A stretch of DNA of 27,999 nt from Anaeromassilibacillus stercoravium (GCA_019118845.1 DWYE01000045.1:1-27999), one strand, 5' to 3'; positions 14,706-23,556 are shown, counted from the stretch's first letter. The notes: generated by a model not told the origin, from the sequence alone. Numbers and translations are program-made.

Positions 14706-16628
14706 TTAGCGCCCTTCCTTGATCGGCTTTTTCAGCAGGGCCAAGAGGAGCATGGCGACGACGGAGCCGATTAAGAGGGATACCAGGTACATGGGCCAAT
14801 TTTGGACCACAGCGAACACGAAGATTCCACCATGCGGCGCCGGAAGCGTGCAGCCGAACAGCATGGAGAGCGCACCGGCCACAGCGGAACCGACCACGCA
14901 GGACGGGATGACGCGCAGCGGATCGGAAGCGGCAAAGGGGATAACGCCTTCTGTGATGAACGAGAAGCCCATAATATAGTTGGTAACGGTTGTCTGGCGC
15001 TCTTTTTCGGTAAAGCGGTTTTTAAAGAACGTAGTGCACAGGGCAACGGCAAGCGGCGGAACCATACCGCCGATCATCACGGCAGCCATAACGCCGGAGG
15101 AGACCGGGTCGCCGGCGGCATTGATGAGGGAGGCTGTGCCAAATACATAAGCCGCTTTATTGAACGGCCCGCCCATGTCGATGCTCATCATGCCGCCGAC
15201 AATCGCGCCGAGGATGACGCCGCTGGTTGCATTCAAGCTGGCCAGGGCATTGCTGATCCACAGATTCAGCGCTGACACAGGGGGATTGATGATAAACTGG
15301 ATGATGACGCCAATCGCCAGGATGCCCACCACGGGATAGATCAGGACCGGTTTGGTCCCTTCCAGGGATTTCGGCAGCTTGGCGCAGAGATTCTCCAGGC
15401 CGAGCATCAAATACCCGGCTATAAAGCCGGCGATCAATGCGCCGAGGAAACCGGAGCCGCCGGCGTTGGCCAATGCGCCGCCCACAAATCCTACCGCCAG
15501 TCCGGGGCGGTCCGCGATGCTCATGGAGATGAAGCCCGCGAGGATGGGCAGCATAAAGCCAAACGCCGCGTTGCCGATGGTCTTAAAGAGCGCCGCCGCC
15601 GGGGAATTCATGCCGAAGTTGGCCGGGTCGCCGCCCGGGGCTAGGATGGTGTCGAGAAGGAAGGCGATTGCAATTAAGATGCCGCCGCCGATGACAAAGG
15701 GAAGCATGTTGGAGACACCGTTCATCAGATGCTTGTAGATCTGATGGCCGATCCCCTCCTTCGCGGTGCCGGTTTCCGCCTGGGCATGGCCGCCCTGTGC
15801 GTGGAAAACCGGCGCCTTGCCGTCGAGGATGATTTGGATCAATTCCTGCGGGCGGGAAATACCATCAGACACCTGGGTCTGAACGACCGGCTTGCCATCA
15901 AAACGGGGCATATCCACTTTTGTATCCGCAGCGACAATGATTCCGTCCGCAGCCGCGATTTCTGCCTGCGTCAATACGTTTTTCTTGCCGCCGGAACCGT
16001 TGGTTTCCACCTTGATGGTCACGCCCATCTGCTTGGCCTTTTCCTCCAGGCTTTCCGCCGCCATGTAGGTATGGGCAATTCCGGTCGGACAGGCCGTTAC
16101 AGCGAGGATGCGGTAAGTACCCGGTGCGGCTTTTTTCGCCTCTTCCTCTTTTTTCTCCGTTTCCGCTACCTTCTTGTTTTCGGCTTCGTCCACCAAACGG
16201 AAAAATTCTTCTTTGTCCTTTGCGTCGATCAAGCCCTGGCGGAAATCGTCGTCCATCAGCAGGACGCTCAGACGCCCCAGGACATCCAGATGGATATTGT
16301 CCTCCGTGTCCGGCGCGGCGATCAAGAAGAACAGTTTGGCCGGTTCGCCGTCCAGAGATTCAAAGTCCACGCCGTCGCGGACAACAATCACGGCAAGGCC
16401 CGCGCTTTTGACCGCTTTGGTTTTCGCGTGGGGAATGGCGACCCCCTCGCCAATTCCTGTGGAACCGATGGTTTCACGCTTTAAAACGCATTTTTTGTAC
16501 TCTTCCTTGTCGAGTATATTGCCGGACCGCACCATCAGGTCCACCAGGAGGTCGATTGCCTCCGCTTTGCTTTTGGGGGTGGCATTCAGATCCATTGCGT
16601 CTTTGTTCAGAAGTTCCGTAATACGCAT
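14706..16628 (-). CDS. fruA: PTS fructose transporter, fused IIA-IIB-IIC
   Basis: A 640-residue protein that takes up fructose and makes fructose 1-phosphate. Domain order is IIA (1-150, phosphorylation site H67 in VAIPHAK), a charged K/E linker, IIB (172-275, C180 in AVTACPTGIAHTYMA), and the membrane IIC part (about 305-640) with many hydrophobic segments and SIDMGGPFNKAAYVFG. The ATG at 16628 follows AGGAGG; nine extra upstream codons are rejected. It lies 31 bp after fruK in fruR-fruK-fruA. Fructose specificity is inferred from the neighbours and the fructose-type IIB motif. Confidence 0.93.
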   Translation of the reverse strand: MRITELLNKDAMDLNATPKSKAEAIDLLVDLMVRSGNILDKEEYKKCVLKRETIGSTGIGEGVAIPHAKTKAVKSAGLAVIVVRDGVDFESLDGEPAKLFFLIAAPDTEDNIHLDVLGRLSVLLMDDDFRQGLIDAKDKEEFFRLVDEAENKKVAETEKKEEEAKKAAPGTYRILAVTACPTGIAHTYMAAESLEEKAKQMGVTIKVETNGSGGKKNVLTQAEIAAADGIIVAADTKVDMPRFDGKPVVQTQVSDGISRPQELIQIILDGKAPVFHAQGGHAQAETGTAKEGIGHQIYKHLMNGVSNMLPFVIGGGILIAIAFLLDTILAPGGDPANFGMNSPAAALFKTIGNAAFGFMLPILAGFISMSIADRPGLAVGFVGGALANAGGSGFLGALIAGFIAGYLMLGLENLCAKLPKSLEGTKPVLIYPVVGILAIGVIIQFIINPPVSALNLWISNALASLNATSGVILGAIVGGMMSIDMGGPFNKAAYVFGTASLINAAGDPVSSGVMAAVMIGGMVPPLAVALCTTFFKNRFTEKERQTTVTNYIMGFSFITEGVIPFAASDPLRVIPSCVVGSAVAGALSMLFGCTLPAPHGGIFVFAVVQNWPMYLVSLLIGSVVAMLLLALLKKPIKEGR

Positions 16629-16659
16629 AACAAGTCCTCCTATTAAAAATCTCAAGCTA

Positions 16660-17562
16660 TTACATGGTTTTTAAAAGCGCCCGGATGTCATCGCCGCTGG
16701 CCAGCCATTCCTGGAAGGCCGAGGCGCTGCCGGCGGCCAGGCCGGTCTGAAACGCGGTTTCGTAGTTTTGCGAGGAGAGATAACCGGCAAGGAATCCGGC
16801 GACCATCGAATCCCCCGCGCCAACCGAGTTGACCACATGGCCCTGCGGGGGCAAACGCTTGTGGATGCCGCCGCCTTCATCCACCAGGATGGCTCCGTCG
16901 CCCGCCATGGAAACCAGGACGTTGCGCGCCCCCATCTGCTGAAGCTTTTGCGCGTGGGAGATAATGGCCTCGTCCGTCGTAAGGCGCTGGCCAAAGAGCT
17001 CGCCCAATTCGTGGTTGTTGGGCTTAATGAGGAAGGGACGGTATTTTAAGACCTTCCGGAGCAGTTCCCCGGTGGCGTCCACCACGGCATGGATGTTCCG
17101 GCCCTGAAGATGCTCCAAAATTTTTTCGTAGATGTCGGCAGGCAGGGTGTTGGGGATGCTTCCGGCCAGGACCAGGCCGTCGCCATCGGAGAGGTTCTCC
17201 AGTTTTGAGAACAGATCCTGTAAATTCTGCGGGCTGAGATGCGGGCCCTGCCCGTTGATTTCGCTCTCTTGTTCGGCTTTAATTTTGACGTTGATCCGCG
17301 AAAACCCTTCCTGTACCTGGATGAAATCATTGCGGCAGCCGCAGGCGTCGAGCAATCTCTGAATTTCAGTTCCGGTAAAACCGGCGATAAACCCGAGTGC
17401 TGTGCTCTCAACCCCCAAGTTGCGCAGGACGATCGAGACATTGATTCCCTTACCGCCGGGATAGAGCTCCTCTTTTGCTGTGCGGTTGACGCTGCCAAGT
17501 TCCAGGGTGGGGAGTTTTACAATGTAGTCGAGAGAGGGGTTGAATGTTACGGTATAGATCAT
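16660..17562 (-). CDS. fruK: 1-phosphofructokinase
   Basis: A 300-residue PfkB-family kinase that turns fructose 1-phosphate into fructose 1,6-bisphosphate with ATP. Signatures: TFNPSLDYIV at the start, LYPGGKGINVS (substrate site), IKPNNHELGELFG, and GAGDSM with catalytic D251. Tagatose-6-phosphate kinase is a close relative, but the fruA and fruR neighbours favour FruK. The ATG overlaps the fruR TGA in ATGA, and AAAGGAG lies upstream inside fruR. Confidence 0.93.
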   Translation of the reverse strand: MIYTVTFNPSLDYIVKLPTLELGSVNRTAKEELYPGGKGINVSIVLRNLGVESTALGFIAGFTGTEIQRLLDACGCRNDFIQVQEGFSRINVKIKAEQESEINGQGPHLSPQNLQDLFSKLENLSDGDGLVLAGSIPNTLPADIYEKILEHLQGRNIHAVVDATGELLRKVLKYRPFLIKPNNHELGELFGQRLTTDEAIISHAQKLQQMGARNVLVSMAGDGAILVDEGGGIHKRLPPQGHVVNSVGAGDSMVAGFLAGYLSSQNYETAFQTGLAAGSASAFQEWLASGDDIRALLKTM

Positions 17563-18329
17563 GAGGACGTTTGCTCCTTTCCAAGGTCTGTTTCAATCAC
17601 GGTCGTGTGGGAGCGGAGTTGTTTATCCGGTAAAGCAGTTGTGATAACAGCGGCTTGGGATAGATCCGCGAAGATGACCGAATACAATTGATTGTATTTG
17701 GAGGGGTCCGCCAGCACATAGCGCTTGTTGCAGCGCTGGATGGCTTCGGTTTTCACGCGGGCCTCTTCGATGTCCGGCGTACTGAATCCATCGCCGGCGC
17801 GCATGCCGTTTGTCCCGAAAAAGCCGATGGAAAAATGATACCGCTGAAGGCTGTGCACGGCTTCCGTCCCGACAATCGCCTCCGTGACCGCCTTGATCTT
17901 TCCCGATAGGATGTAAGCTTTCAGCCCTTTTTCCGCAAGCTTCCGCGCGTGGACAATTCCGTTCGTCACATAGACGGCGTCCTGTTCATGGAGGTAGTCG
18001 ATCATCCGCTCGGTGGTAGTGCCTGCATCCAGGAACACAAAATCGTTCTTATGTACCAGGGAGGCGGCACATTGCGCGATGCGGTTCTTTTCCTCCACAT
18101 GGAGGTTGTGGCGGACAGAGGTTTTGTCCTCTGTCATCTGGTAGACGCCGTTGATAGAGGTGGCCCCGCCGTGGACCTTGGTCAGTTTTCCCATCCGGTG
18201 AAGCGCCGTCAGGTCGCGCCGGATGGTGGATTCCGAGCTGTTCAGGAGTTCCGTCAATTCCAAAACCGATACGGCCTTTTTTTCCTCCAGAAGTTTGAGA
18301 ATGGCGGCATACCGTTCTTCTGTCAACAT
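17559..18329 (-). CDS. fruR: DeoR-family regulator of the fructose operon
   Basis: A 256-residue regulator. The N-terminal winged helix-turn-helix (TEERYAAILKLLEEKKAVSV, ELLNSSESTIRRDLTAL) is the DeoR type; the rest is the DeoR effector domain with LDAGTTTERM, which usually senses a sugar phosphate, here probably fructose 1-phosphate. The ATG at 18329 is preferred to the GTG at 18338 because AGGAAG lies 8-9 nt before the ATG and touches the GTG. First in fruR-fruK-fruA and likely autoregulated through the repeats at 18359-18380. Confidence 0.92.
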   Translation of the reverse strand: MLTEERYAAILKLLEEKKAVSVLELTELLNSSESTIRRDLTALHRMGKLTKVHGGATSINGVYQMTEDKTSVRHNLHVEEKNRIAQCAASLVHKNDFVFLDAGTTTERMIDYLHEQDAVYVTNGIVHARKLAEKGLKAYILSGKIKAVTEAIVGTEAVHSLQRYHFSIGFFGTNGMRAGDGFSTPDIEEARVKTEAIQRCNKRYVLADPSKYNQLYSVIFADLSQAAVITTALPDKQLRSHTTVIETDLGKEQTSS

Positions 18330-18351
18330 TTCGATCACTTCCTTTGTTCAT

Positions 18352-18380
18352 ATAATACAGTCAATATCAGTCAAAGTCAA
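18352..18380 (-). promoter_or_regulatory. fru operon promoter with three TTGACT repeats
   Basis: On the minus strand TTGACT (18375-18380) and TATTAT (18352-18357) are 17 bp apart. The same TTGACT hexamer recurs at 18369-18374 and 18359-18364, so the spacer and the -35 hold three direct copies. This is a plausible FruR operator overlapping RNA polymerase contacts. Confidence 0.65.
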
Positions 18381-18513
18381 TTGAAATCGATCAAAAACAT
18401 GACGAAAAACGAACGGATGAGTTATGCAAAACAAACAATCTACAAAGATAACGCGGTGTATTCTGTGAAAACTAACGGGTAACTTGAACAGGTTTGGCTG
18501 AAATTGACCGAAT

Positions 18514-18540
18514 GGGTTTGGAGGAGGTGCGTCCAAATCC
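18514..18540. repeat. Inverted repeat upstream of the aminopeptidase promoter
   Basis: GGGTTTGGA and TCCAAATCC form a 9-bp arm pair with one wobble around 9 nt. It lies in the 370-bp space between fruR and the aminopeptidase gene, 15 bp before the promoter at 18555. Apart from this, the two promoters and a small hairpin at 18652-18667, I see nothing in that space. Confidence 0.3.
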
Positions 18541-18554
18541 AAGCATGCGCCTAG

Positions 18555-18583
18555 TTGTATTTTGCCTGCGAATCGGATATGAT
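18555..18583 (+). promoter_or_regulatory. Promoter of the aminopeptidase-ldh unit
   Basis: TTGTAT (18555-18560) and TATGAT (18578-18583) are 17 bp apart, about 115 bp before the aminopeptidase ATG. Confidence 0.55.
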
Positions 18584-18697
18584 AGATTCATACAGAGATC
18601 GCTGTCTACAGAAGTTTGTGCGAAAAGAGAGCGATTATGAGCGAACGAAAGCGGTTTTCCAAAACCGGCTTTGGATATAAGGAAAAGAGGATGCAGA

Positions 18698-19939
18698 ATG
18701 GTTACGCAAGATACATTGCGGAAATATGCGGAGTTGGCCGTGCGGGTCGGGGTAAACGTGCAGCCGGGACAATTGATGGTTTTGGCGTCCCCTGTGGACT
18801 GCGCGTTCTTTGCCCGCCTTTGCGTGGAAGAGGCTTACCGGGCCGGAGCGGGGGAGGTCCGCGTCAATTGGACGGATGAATACACGGACAAGCTGCGCTA
18901 TGAATACGAAGAACAATCGTCGATGGCTTCTATAGCCCCTTGGCGGATCCAGCAGAAGCAGGATGACATTGACCGCCGCTGCTGCTTTTTGCACATAAAG
19001 TCCAGCACGCCGGGGCTGCTGGCGGGGATTCCCGGAGAAAAGCTGCAGGCTGTGCGCGTTGCAGAGGAGCTTGCCTTTGAGAAATTTGAATATTACACCA
19101 TGGCAAACCATGGGCAATGGAGCATTGTGGCTGTGCCGTCCATTGCATGGGCCAAAAAAGTGTTCCCGGAATTGAAGGAACAGGCGGCATTGGACGCGCT
19201 TTGGGCCGCAGTCCTCGCTGGGGTGCGGATTGGCGGAAACCGCGACGCTGTCGCGGAATGGCAGGCGCACATTACCCGTTTAGCGGAAAACAGCCGCAAA
19301 TTAAATACCTATCATTTCCAGGCGCTGCACTTCCGGAACGGTATCGGCACCGACCTCACGGTCGGTCTGGCCAAGGGGCATATCTGGGAGGGAGGAAGCT
19401 CCCGTGCAGACAACGGCGCGGTATTCGTTCCGAACATGCCGACCGAGGAGGTGTTCACCGCCCCGGATAAATGCCATGTAAACGGGCGCGTCTACGCAAC
19501 AAAACCGCTCAATTACCAGGGAAAGATGATCCGCGACTTCTGGTTCGATTTTCGCGATGGAAAGGTCTGCGCATACGGCGCCAGCGAGGGCGAAGATGTG
19601 CTAAAGAATCTCGTGGAATTTGATGAGGGCAGCGCTTACCTCGGCGAAGTGGCGCTGGTGCCGGACGATTCGCCCATTTCACGTTCCGGATTATTATTCC
19701 TGACAACCCTGTTCGATGAAAACGCCTCCTGCCATCTTGCGTTGGGCGCGTCGTACCCGGAAAATATCGAGGGTGGGGCGGCGATGGACCGCAAACAATT
19801 GGAGGCCGCCGGCGCCAATCAATCCAAGGAGCATTGCGACTTTATGTTCGGCAGTCCGGACATGCAAATCGACGGCATCCTTTCCGATGGAAGGGAGATC
19901 CCCGTATTTCGCAACGGTGTTTTTGCTTTCCCAGAATGA
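18698..19939 (+). CDS. M29-family aminopeptidase (AmpS/PepS-like)
   Basis: A 413-residue metallopeptidase of family M29, which removes N-terminal residues from peptides in the cytoplasm with two metal ions. All family metal and active-site positions are present: TEEVFTAP (E250/E251), LGEVAL (E317), ASCHLALGASY (H346, Y353) and EHCDFM (H379, D381). TDLTVGL and NMPTEE are also typical. Length is normal. The ATG at 18698 follows AAGAGG with 7-nt spacing; the frame opens a little earlier with no better start. ldh starts 44 bp downstream and is probably co-transcribed, since no terminator lies between. Confidence 0.92.
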   Translation: MVTQDTLRKYAELAVRVGVNVQPGQLMVLASPVDCAFFARLCVEEAYRAGAGEVRVNWTDEYTDKLRYEYEEQSSMASIAPWRIQQKQDDIDRRCCFLHIKSSTPGLLAGIPGEKLQAVRVAEELAFEKFEYYTMANHGQWSIVAVPSIAWAKKVFPELKEQAALDALWAAVLAGVRIGGNRDAVAEWQAHITRLAENSRKLNTYHFQALHFRNGIGTDLTVGLAKGHIWEGGSSRADNGAVFVPNMPTEEVFTAPDKCHVNGRVYATKPLNYQGKMIRDFWFDFRDGKVCAYGASEGEDVLKNLVEFDEGSAYLGEVALVPDDSPISRSGLLFLTTLFDENASCHLALGASYPENIEGGAAMDRKQLEAAGANQSKEHCDFMFGSPDMQIDGILSDGREIPVFRNGVFAFPE

Positions 19940-19983
19940 GGAATGATCCATAGAAAAATGACGATGTAAAGGAGTGAGCTTTA

Positions 19984-20928
19984 ATGGTAAACATTCAAAA
20001 AGCAGCGATGATCGGTTGTGGTGCGGTGGGCGCGACCTCCGCGTTCAGCCTGATGCAGAGCGGACTATTTTCGGAACTGGTGTTGATCGACGCCAACCAG
20101 CAAAAGGCGGAGGGGGAAGCGACCGACCTCAGCCATGGCCTTCCCTTTGGCCGTCCCATGAAAATCTATGCCGGTACCTATGACGACCTGGCCGATTGCT
20201 ATTTGATTATCATCACGGCGGGCGCGGCGCAAAAGCCGGACGAGACCCGTATCGACCTGGTCAATAAAAATGTGAAGATTTTTAAGAGCATTATCCCGGA
20301 GATCGTAAAGCGCAACACAGAGGGGATTCTGCTGGTGGTTTCCAATCCGGTGGACATCCTGACGTATGTGACGTTGAAGCTCTCCGGGTTCCCGACAAAC
20401 CGGGTCATTGGCTCCGGAACCGTGCTGGACACAGCGCGGTTGAAATACCTGTTGGGCGAGCATTTGCAGGTTGACAGCCGCAGCATCCATGCGTTTATCA
20501 TCGGCGAGCACGGTGACAGCGAGCTGGCGGTTTGGAGCAGTGCGAACGTCTCGGGCGTGGATTTAAACCATTTCTGCGAATTGCGCGGCCACTACAACCA
20601 TATGGAGGCCATGGAGCGCATCTACACCGATGTGCGCGACAGCGCCTATGAGATTATTGAGAAAAAAGGCGCCACCTATTACGGCATCGCCATGGCGGTG
20701 CGCAGGATCTGCGAGAGCATCATCCGGAATGAGCACTCCATTTTGCCGATCTCCAGCCTGATCTGCGGCCATTATGGGCTGGAAGATGTGTGCATGGGCG
20801 TGCCTACCGTGGTAGGGCGCAACGGTGCGGAGACCGTTTTGGATATTCCGCTCAACGGCTTGGAGCAGCGGAAACTGATGGCTTCTGCCGACGCGCTTCG
20901 CAAGGTTCTGGATGGAATTGAGTTGTAA
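19984..20928 (+). CDS. ldh: L-lactate dehydrogenase
   Basis: A 314-residue NAD-dependent dehydrogenase that reduces pyruvate to L-lactate. Motifs: IGCGAVGATSA (NAD site), AQKPDETR with Q83 at the position that selects pyruvate over oxaloacetate, SNPVDILTY, LDTARLK (D149, R152) and GEHGDSE with catalytic H176. The usual Gly of the QKPGETR loop is Asp here. Q83 argues against malate dehydrogenase. AAAGGAG lies 10 nt before the ATG. A terminator follows. Confidence 0.93.
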   Translation: MVNIQKAAMIGCGAVGATSAFSLMQSGLFSELVLIDANQQKAEGEATDLSHGLPFGRPMKIYAGTYDDLADCYLIIITAGAAQKPDETRIDLVNKNVKIFKSIIPEIVKRNTEGILLVVSNPVDILTYVTLKLSGFPTNRVIGSGTVLDTARLKYLLGEHLQVDSRSIHAFIIGEHGDSELAVWSSANVSGVDLNHFCELRGHYNHMEAMERIYTDVRDSAYEIIEKKGATYYGIAMAVRRICESIIRNEHSILPISSLICGHYGLEDVCMGVPTVVGRNGAETVLDIPLNGLEQRKLMASADALRKVLDGIEL

Positions 20929-20956
20929 CGGTTCCGGCCAATAGAAAAAAGCAACG

Positions 20957-20996
20957 ATGCCCCTGGGCTGTTTTCCGACAGCACAGGGGCATTTTG
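20957..20996 (+). terminator. Terminator of ldh
   Basis: ATGCCCCTG / CAGGGGCAT plus an inner GCTG / CAGC (one mismatch between) form a 13-bp stem with an 8-nt loop, followed by TTTT. It lies 29 bp after the ldh stop. Confidence 0.85.
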
Positions 20997-21042
20997 CATA
21001 AGAATTTGTATAGAGCATTGTGGAATCTCGATGACGTGTGTC

Positions 21043-21072
21043 TTGACAAATTTTTTAGGAAGGGATTATAAT
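21043..21072 (+). promoter_or_regulatory. Promoter of the feo operon
   Basis: TTGACA (21043-21048) and TATAAT (21067-21072), both perfect, are 18 bp apart, about 67 bp before the feoA ATG. Confidence 0.85.
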
Positions 21073-21075
21073 AAG

Positions 21076-21097
21076 AAAGATAGCATAGGCTAACTTT
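21076..21097. promoter_or_regulatory. Candidate metal-regulator operator at the feo start site
   Basis: A 22-bp palindrome, AAAGnTAGCnTAnGCTAnCTTT, in which 18 of 22 positions are symmetric. It lies directly after the -10 and covers the expected transcription start. Its core TAGGCTAAC is shared with the DtxR/IdeR iron box (consensus TTAGGTTAGGCTAACCTAA). Binding by a DtxR-family repressor is inferred. Confidence 0.55.
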
Positions 21098-21138
21098 TGC
21101 CGATGGTATACGATTCAGGAGAGAGGGATTGTGGGAAT

Positions 21139-21363
21139 ATGACGTTGGATGAATTGAAAATTGGTCAAAAATCCCGAATTCTTGCGGTAAATGGGCAGGG
21201 GGCTTTGCGCCGCCGTTTGCTGGACATGGGATTGACGCCGCATACGGAAGTCATGGTGCGCAAGGTAGCGCCCATGGGGGACCCGATTGAATTGCATTTG
21301 CGCGGTTATGAGTTGACGCTCCGCATCGAAGATGCGAAGAACATCGAAGTGGAGGAGGTATAA
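21139..21363 (+). CDS. feoA: Ferrous iron transport protein A
   Basis: A 74-residue SH3-like protein (MTLDELKIGQKSRILAV, RRRLLDMGLTPHTEV, DPIELHLRGYELTLR) that assists FeoB, probably at its cytoplasmic G domain. The ATG at 21139 is preceded by AGGAGAGAGGG, 11 nt away; the frame opens earlier, but those codons overlap the operator. feoB starts 2 nt after its stop. Confidence 0.93.
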   Translation: MTLDELKIGQKSRILAVNGQGALRRRLLDMGLTPHTEVMVRKVAPMGDPIELHLRGYELTLRIEDAKNIEVEEV

Positions 21364-21365
21364 CC

Positions 21366-23369
21366 GTGATTTTTGCATTGGCTGGAAACCAAAACTGTGG
21401 CAAAACAACCCTGTTTAACCAGTTGACCGGCTCAAACCAACACGTCGGAAATTTTCCCGGCGTCACAGTGGAGAGCAAAGAGGGCGTCATCCGCGGATAT
21501 AAGGACGATACGGTGGTAGACCTCCCGGGAATCTATTCCCTGTCGCCCTATACCAACGAAGAGATCGTCACACGCGATTTCCTTTTAAAAAACAAGCCGG
21601 ACGGCATCATCAATATTGTGGATGCTACGAATATCGAGCGCAATCTCTATTTGAGCATGCAGCTTATCGAGCTGCATATCCCGATGGTGATCGCCCTCAA
21701 TATGATGGACGAAGTCCGGGCGAACGGCGGGACGATCAAGATCGATAAATTGCAGGAAGAGCTGGGCGTGCCGGTGGTCCCGATCTCGGCCAGCAAAAAC
21801 GAGGGCATTGACGAATTGATCGAGACCGCTGTGCGGACCGCGCAAAACCGCCAATATCCACGGCGCCAAGATTTTTGTTCCGGCGCGGTACATAGGGCGA
21901 TCCACTCCATTGCGCACCTTGTGGAGGACCACGCGGAACGCATCCAGACGCCGTCTCGGTTTGCTGCCACCAAACTGGTGGAGGGCGACGAGCCCATGTT
22001 GAACGCCTTGAACCTCTCGGACAACGAGAAGGATATGGTGGAGCACGCCGTCACCGAAATGGAGCGCGAGCTCGATACCGACCGTGAAGCGGCCCTGGCC
22101 GATATGCGTTATACGTTTATCGACCGCCTTTGCGCCGACAGTGTGGTAAAATGCGGGGAAAGCAAGGAACATGCGCGCAGCGTAAAAATGGATAACCTTC
22201 TGACCAACAAATACTTGGCCATTCCGATCTTCCTTTTGATTATGCTGCTGATCTTCTGGCTGACCTTTGGGGTTATCGGCAGCTTCTTGAGCGACCTGCT
22301 TTCCCAGGGCATTGATTTTGTCACAAATGTGGTCAGCGATGCGCTCACCGCTTATGGGATTAATCCCGTGGTGCATTCCCTGGTGATCGACGGCGTTTTT
22401 GCGGGTGTGGGAAGCGTGCTCTCCTTTATTCCCACGATTGTGGTGCTGTTTTTCTTCCTTTCTATCTTGGAGGACAGCGGTTATATGGCGCGTGTAGCGT
22501 TTGTCATGGATAAACTCCTGCGCAAGATCGGCCTTTCTGGAAGAAGCTTTGTTCCGATGTTGATTGGATTCGGCTGCTCGGTTCCTGCGATTATGGCGAC
22601 GCGGACCCTGTCCAGCGAGCGGGACCGGAAGATGACGATTCTGCTCACCCCATTTATGAGCTGTTCGGCCAAGCTTCCCATTTATGGGATGATTACGATG
22701 GCGTTTTTCCCAAAGTATCGCGCACTGGTGATGATCGGGCTTTATGTGTTGGGAATGGTCGTCGGTGTTTTGATGGGGTTACTTCTGAAAAGGACGTTGT
22801 TCCACGGCAAGCCCGTGCCGTTTGTTATGGAACTTCCGAACTACCGGCTGCCCAGCCCCAAGAGCGTCGGCATGCTGCTGTGGGATAAGGCGAAGGACTT
22901 CTTGACCCGCGCCTTCACGGTGATCTTTGTTGCGACCATCATCATCTGGTTTTTGCAGAGCTTTGACGTCCGTTTAAATCCCGTTTCCGCAGGGGATGAC
23001 AGCATGTTGGCGGGGATTGGCCGTTGGATTGCTCCCATTTTTGCGCCGCTTGGCTTTGGCGATTGGCGCGCCTCCACCGCATTGCTCACGGGATTCAGCG
23101 CAAAGGAGGCGGTGGTCAGCACCTTTGCCGTCCTGACGGGCTCGAATACGGCAAATATGTCGGCCGCCCTTTCGTCCATCTTTACGCCGCTGACTGCGAT
23201 TTCCTTTTTGGTATTTACCCTGCTTTATACCCCGTGCGTCGCGGCGATCAGCGCGGTCCGGCGTGAAATGAACAGTGGCAAAGCGGCGGTCGGCGTGGTG
23301 TTTTTGCAGACCGGCGTCGCGTGGGTGGTGGCCTTTATCGTCTATCATATCGGGCTGCTGTTTGTGTGA
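21366..23369 (+). CDS. feoB: Ferrous iron transport protein B
   Basis: A 667-residue inner-membrane Fe(II) transporter. The N-terminal G domain shows G1 (GNQNCGKT, 7-14), T34 in GVTVE, G3 (DLPG, 52-55) and G4 (NMMD, 112-115). Then comes the helical linker, and from about residue 280 the membrane domain with two Gate-like halves (SGYMARVAFVMDKLLRKIGL, FGCSVPAIMATRTL, FSAKEAVVSTFAVL). Length fits Firmicutes FeoB. GTG start with GGAGGAGG 7 nt upstream, 2 nt after feoA, so the two are co-transcribed and probably coupled. Confidence 0.96.
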   Translation: MIFALAGNQNCGKTTLFNQLTGSNQHVGNFPGVTVESKEGVIRGYKDDTVVDLPGIYSLSPYTNEEIVTRDFLLKNKPDGIINIVDATNIERNLYLSMQLIELHIPMVIALNMMDEVRANGGTIKIDKLQEELGVPVVPISASKNEGIDELIETAVRTAQNRQYPRRQDFCSGAVHRAIHSIAHLVEDHAERIQTPSRFAATKLVEGDEPMLNALNLSDNEKDMVEHAVTEMERELDTDREAALADMRYTFIDRLCADSVVKCGESKEHARSVKMDNLLTNKYLAIPIFLLIMLLIFWLTFGVIGSFLSDLLSQGIDFVTNVVSDALTAYGINPVVHSLVIDGVFAGVGSVLSFIPTIVVLFFFLSILEDSGYMARVAFVMDKLLRKIGLSGRSFVPMLIGFGCSVPAIMATRTLSSERDRKMTILLTPFMSCSAKLPIYGMITMAFFPKYRALVMIGLYVLGMVVGVLMGLLLKRTLFHGKPVPFVMELPNYRLPSPKSVGMLLWDKAKDFLTRAFTVIFVATIIIWFLQSFDVRLNPVSAGDDSMLAGIGRWIAPIFAPLGFGDWRASTALLTGFSAKEAVVSTFAVLTGSNTANMSAALSSIFTPLTAISFLVFTLLYTPCVAAISAVRREMNSGKAAVGVVFLQTGVAWVVAFIVYHIGLLFV

Positions 23370-23387
23370 CATCGAAAGGACGATTGT

Positions 23388-23546
23388 ATGCATGCGATTG
23401 ATTTTGTCATTCTTGCGGTGATTTTTGTGTTGGTGGTTTTCGCAGCGCGTTACGCTTGGAAGCATCGGAACACCTGCTGTGGCAACTGTTCCGGCTGCTC
23501 GCACTGCAACGCCTGTGAGAACGCTCACAAACCAGAAAAAGAATAG
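23388..23546 (+). CDS. FeoB-associated Cys-rich membrane peptide
   Basis: A 52-residue protein: residues 4-20 form one membrane helix, and the rest holds six cysteines in TCCGNCSGCSHCNACE (C30, C31, C34, C37, C40, C43), then a basic tail. This matches the short FeoB-associated Cys-rich proteins found after feoB in Firmicutes, which may deliver or bind iron. GAAAGGA lies 7 nt before the ATG. It starts 18 nt after the feoB stop and is the last gene of the operon. Confidence 0.85.
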   Translation: MHAIDFVILAVIFVLVVFAARYAWKHRNTCCGNCSGCSHCNACENAHKPEKE

Positions 23547-23556
23547 CGCATAAAAA

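Noticed and set aside
18616..18879. 87-codon ORF overlapping the start of the aminopeptidase gene
   Set aside because: Wrong frame with respect to the M29 gene, which has full family motifs and a better ribosome binding site.
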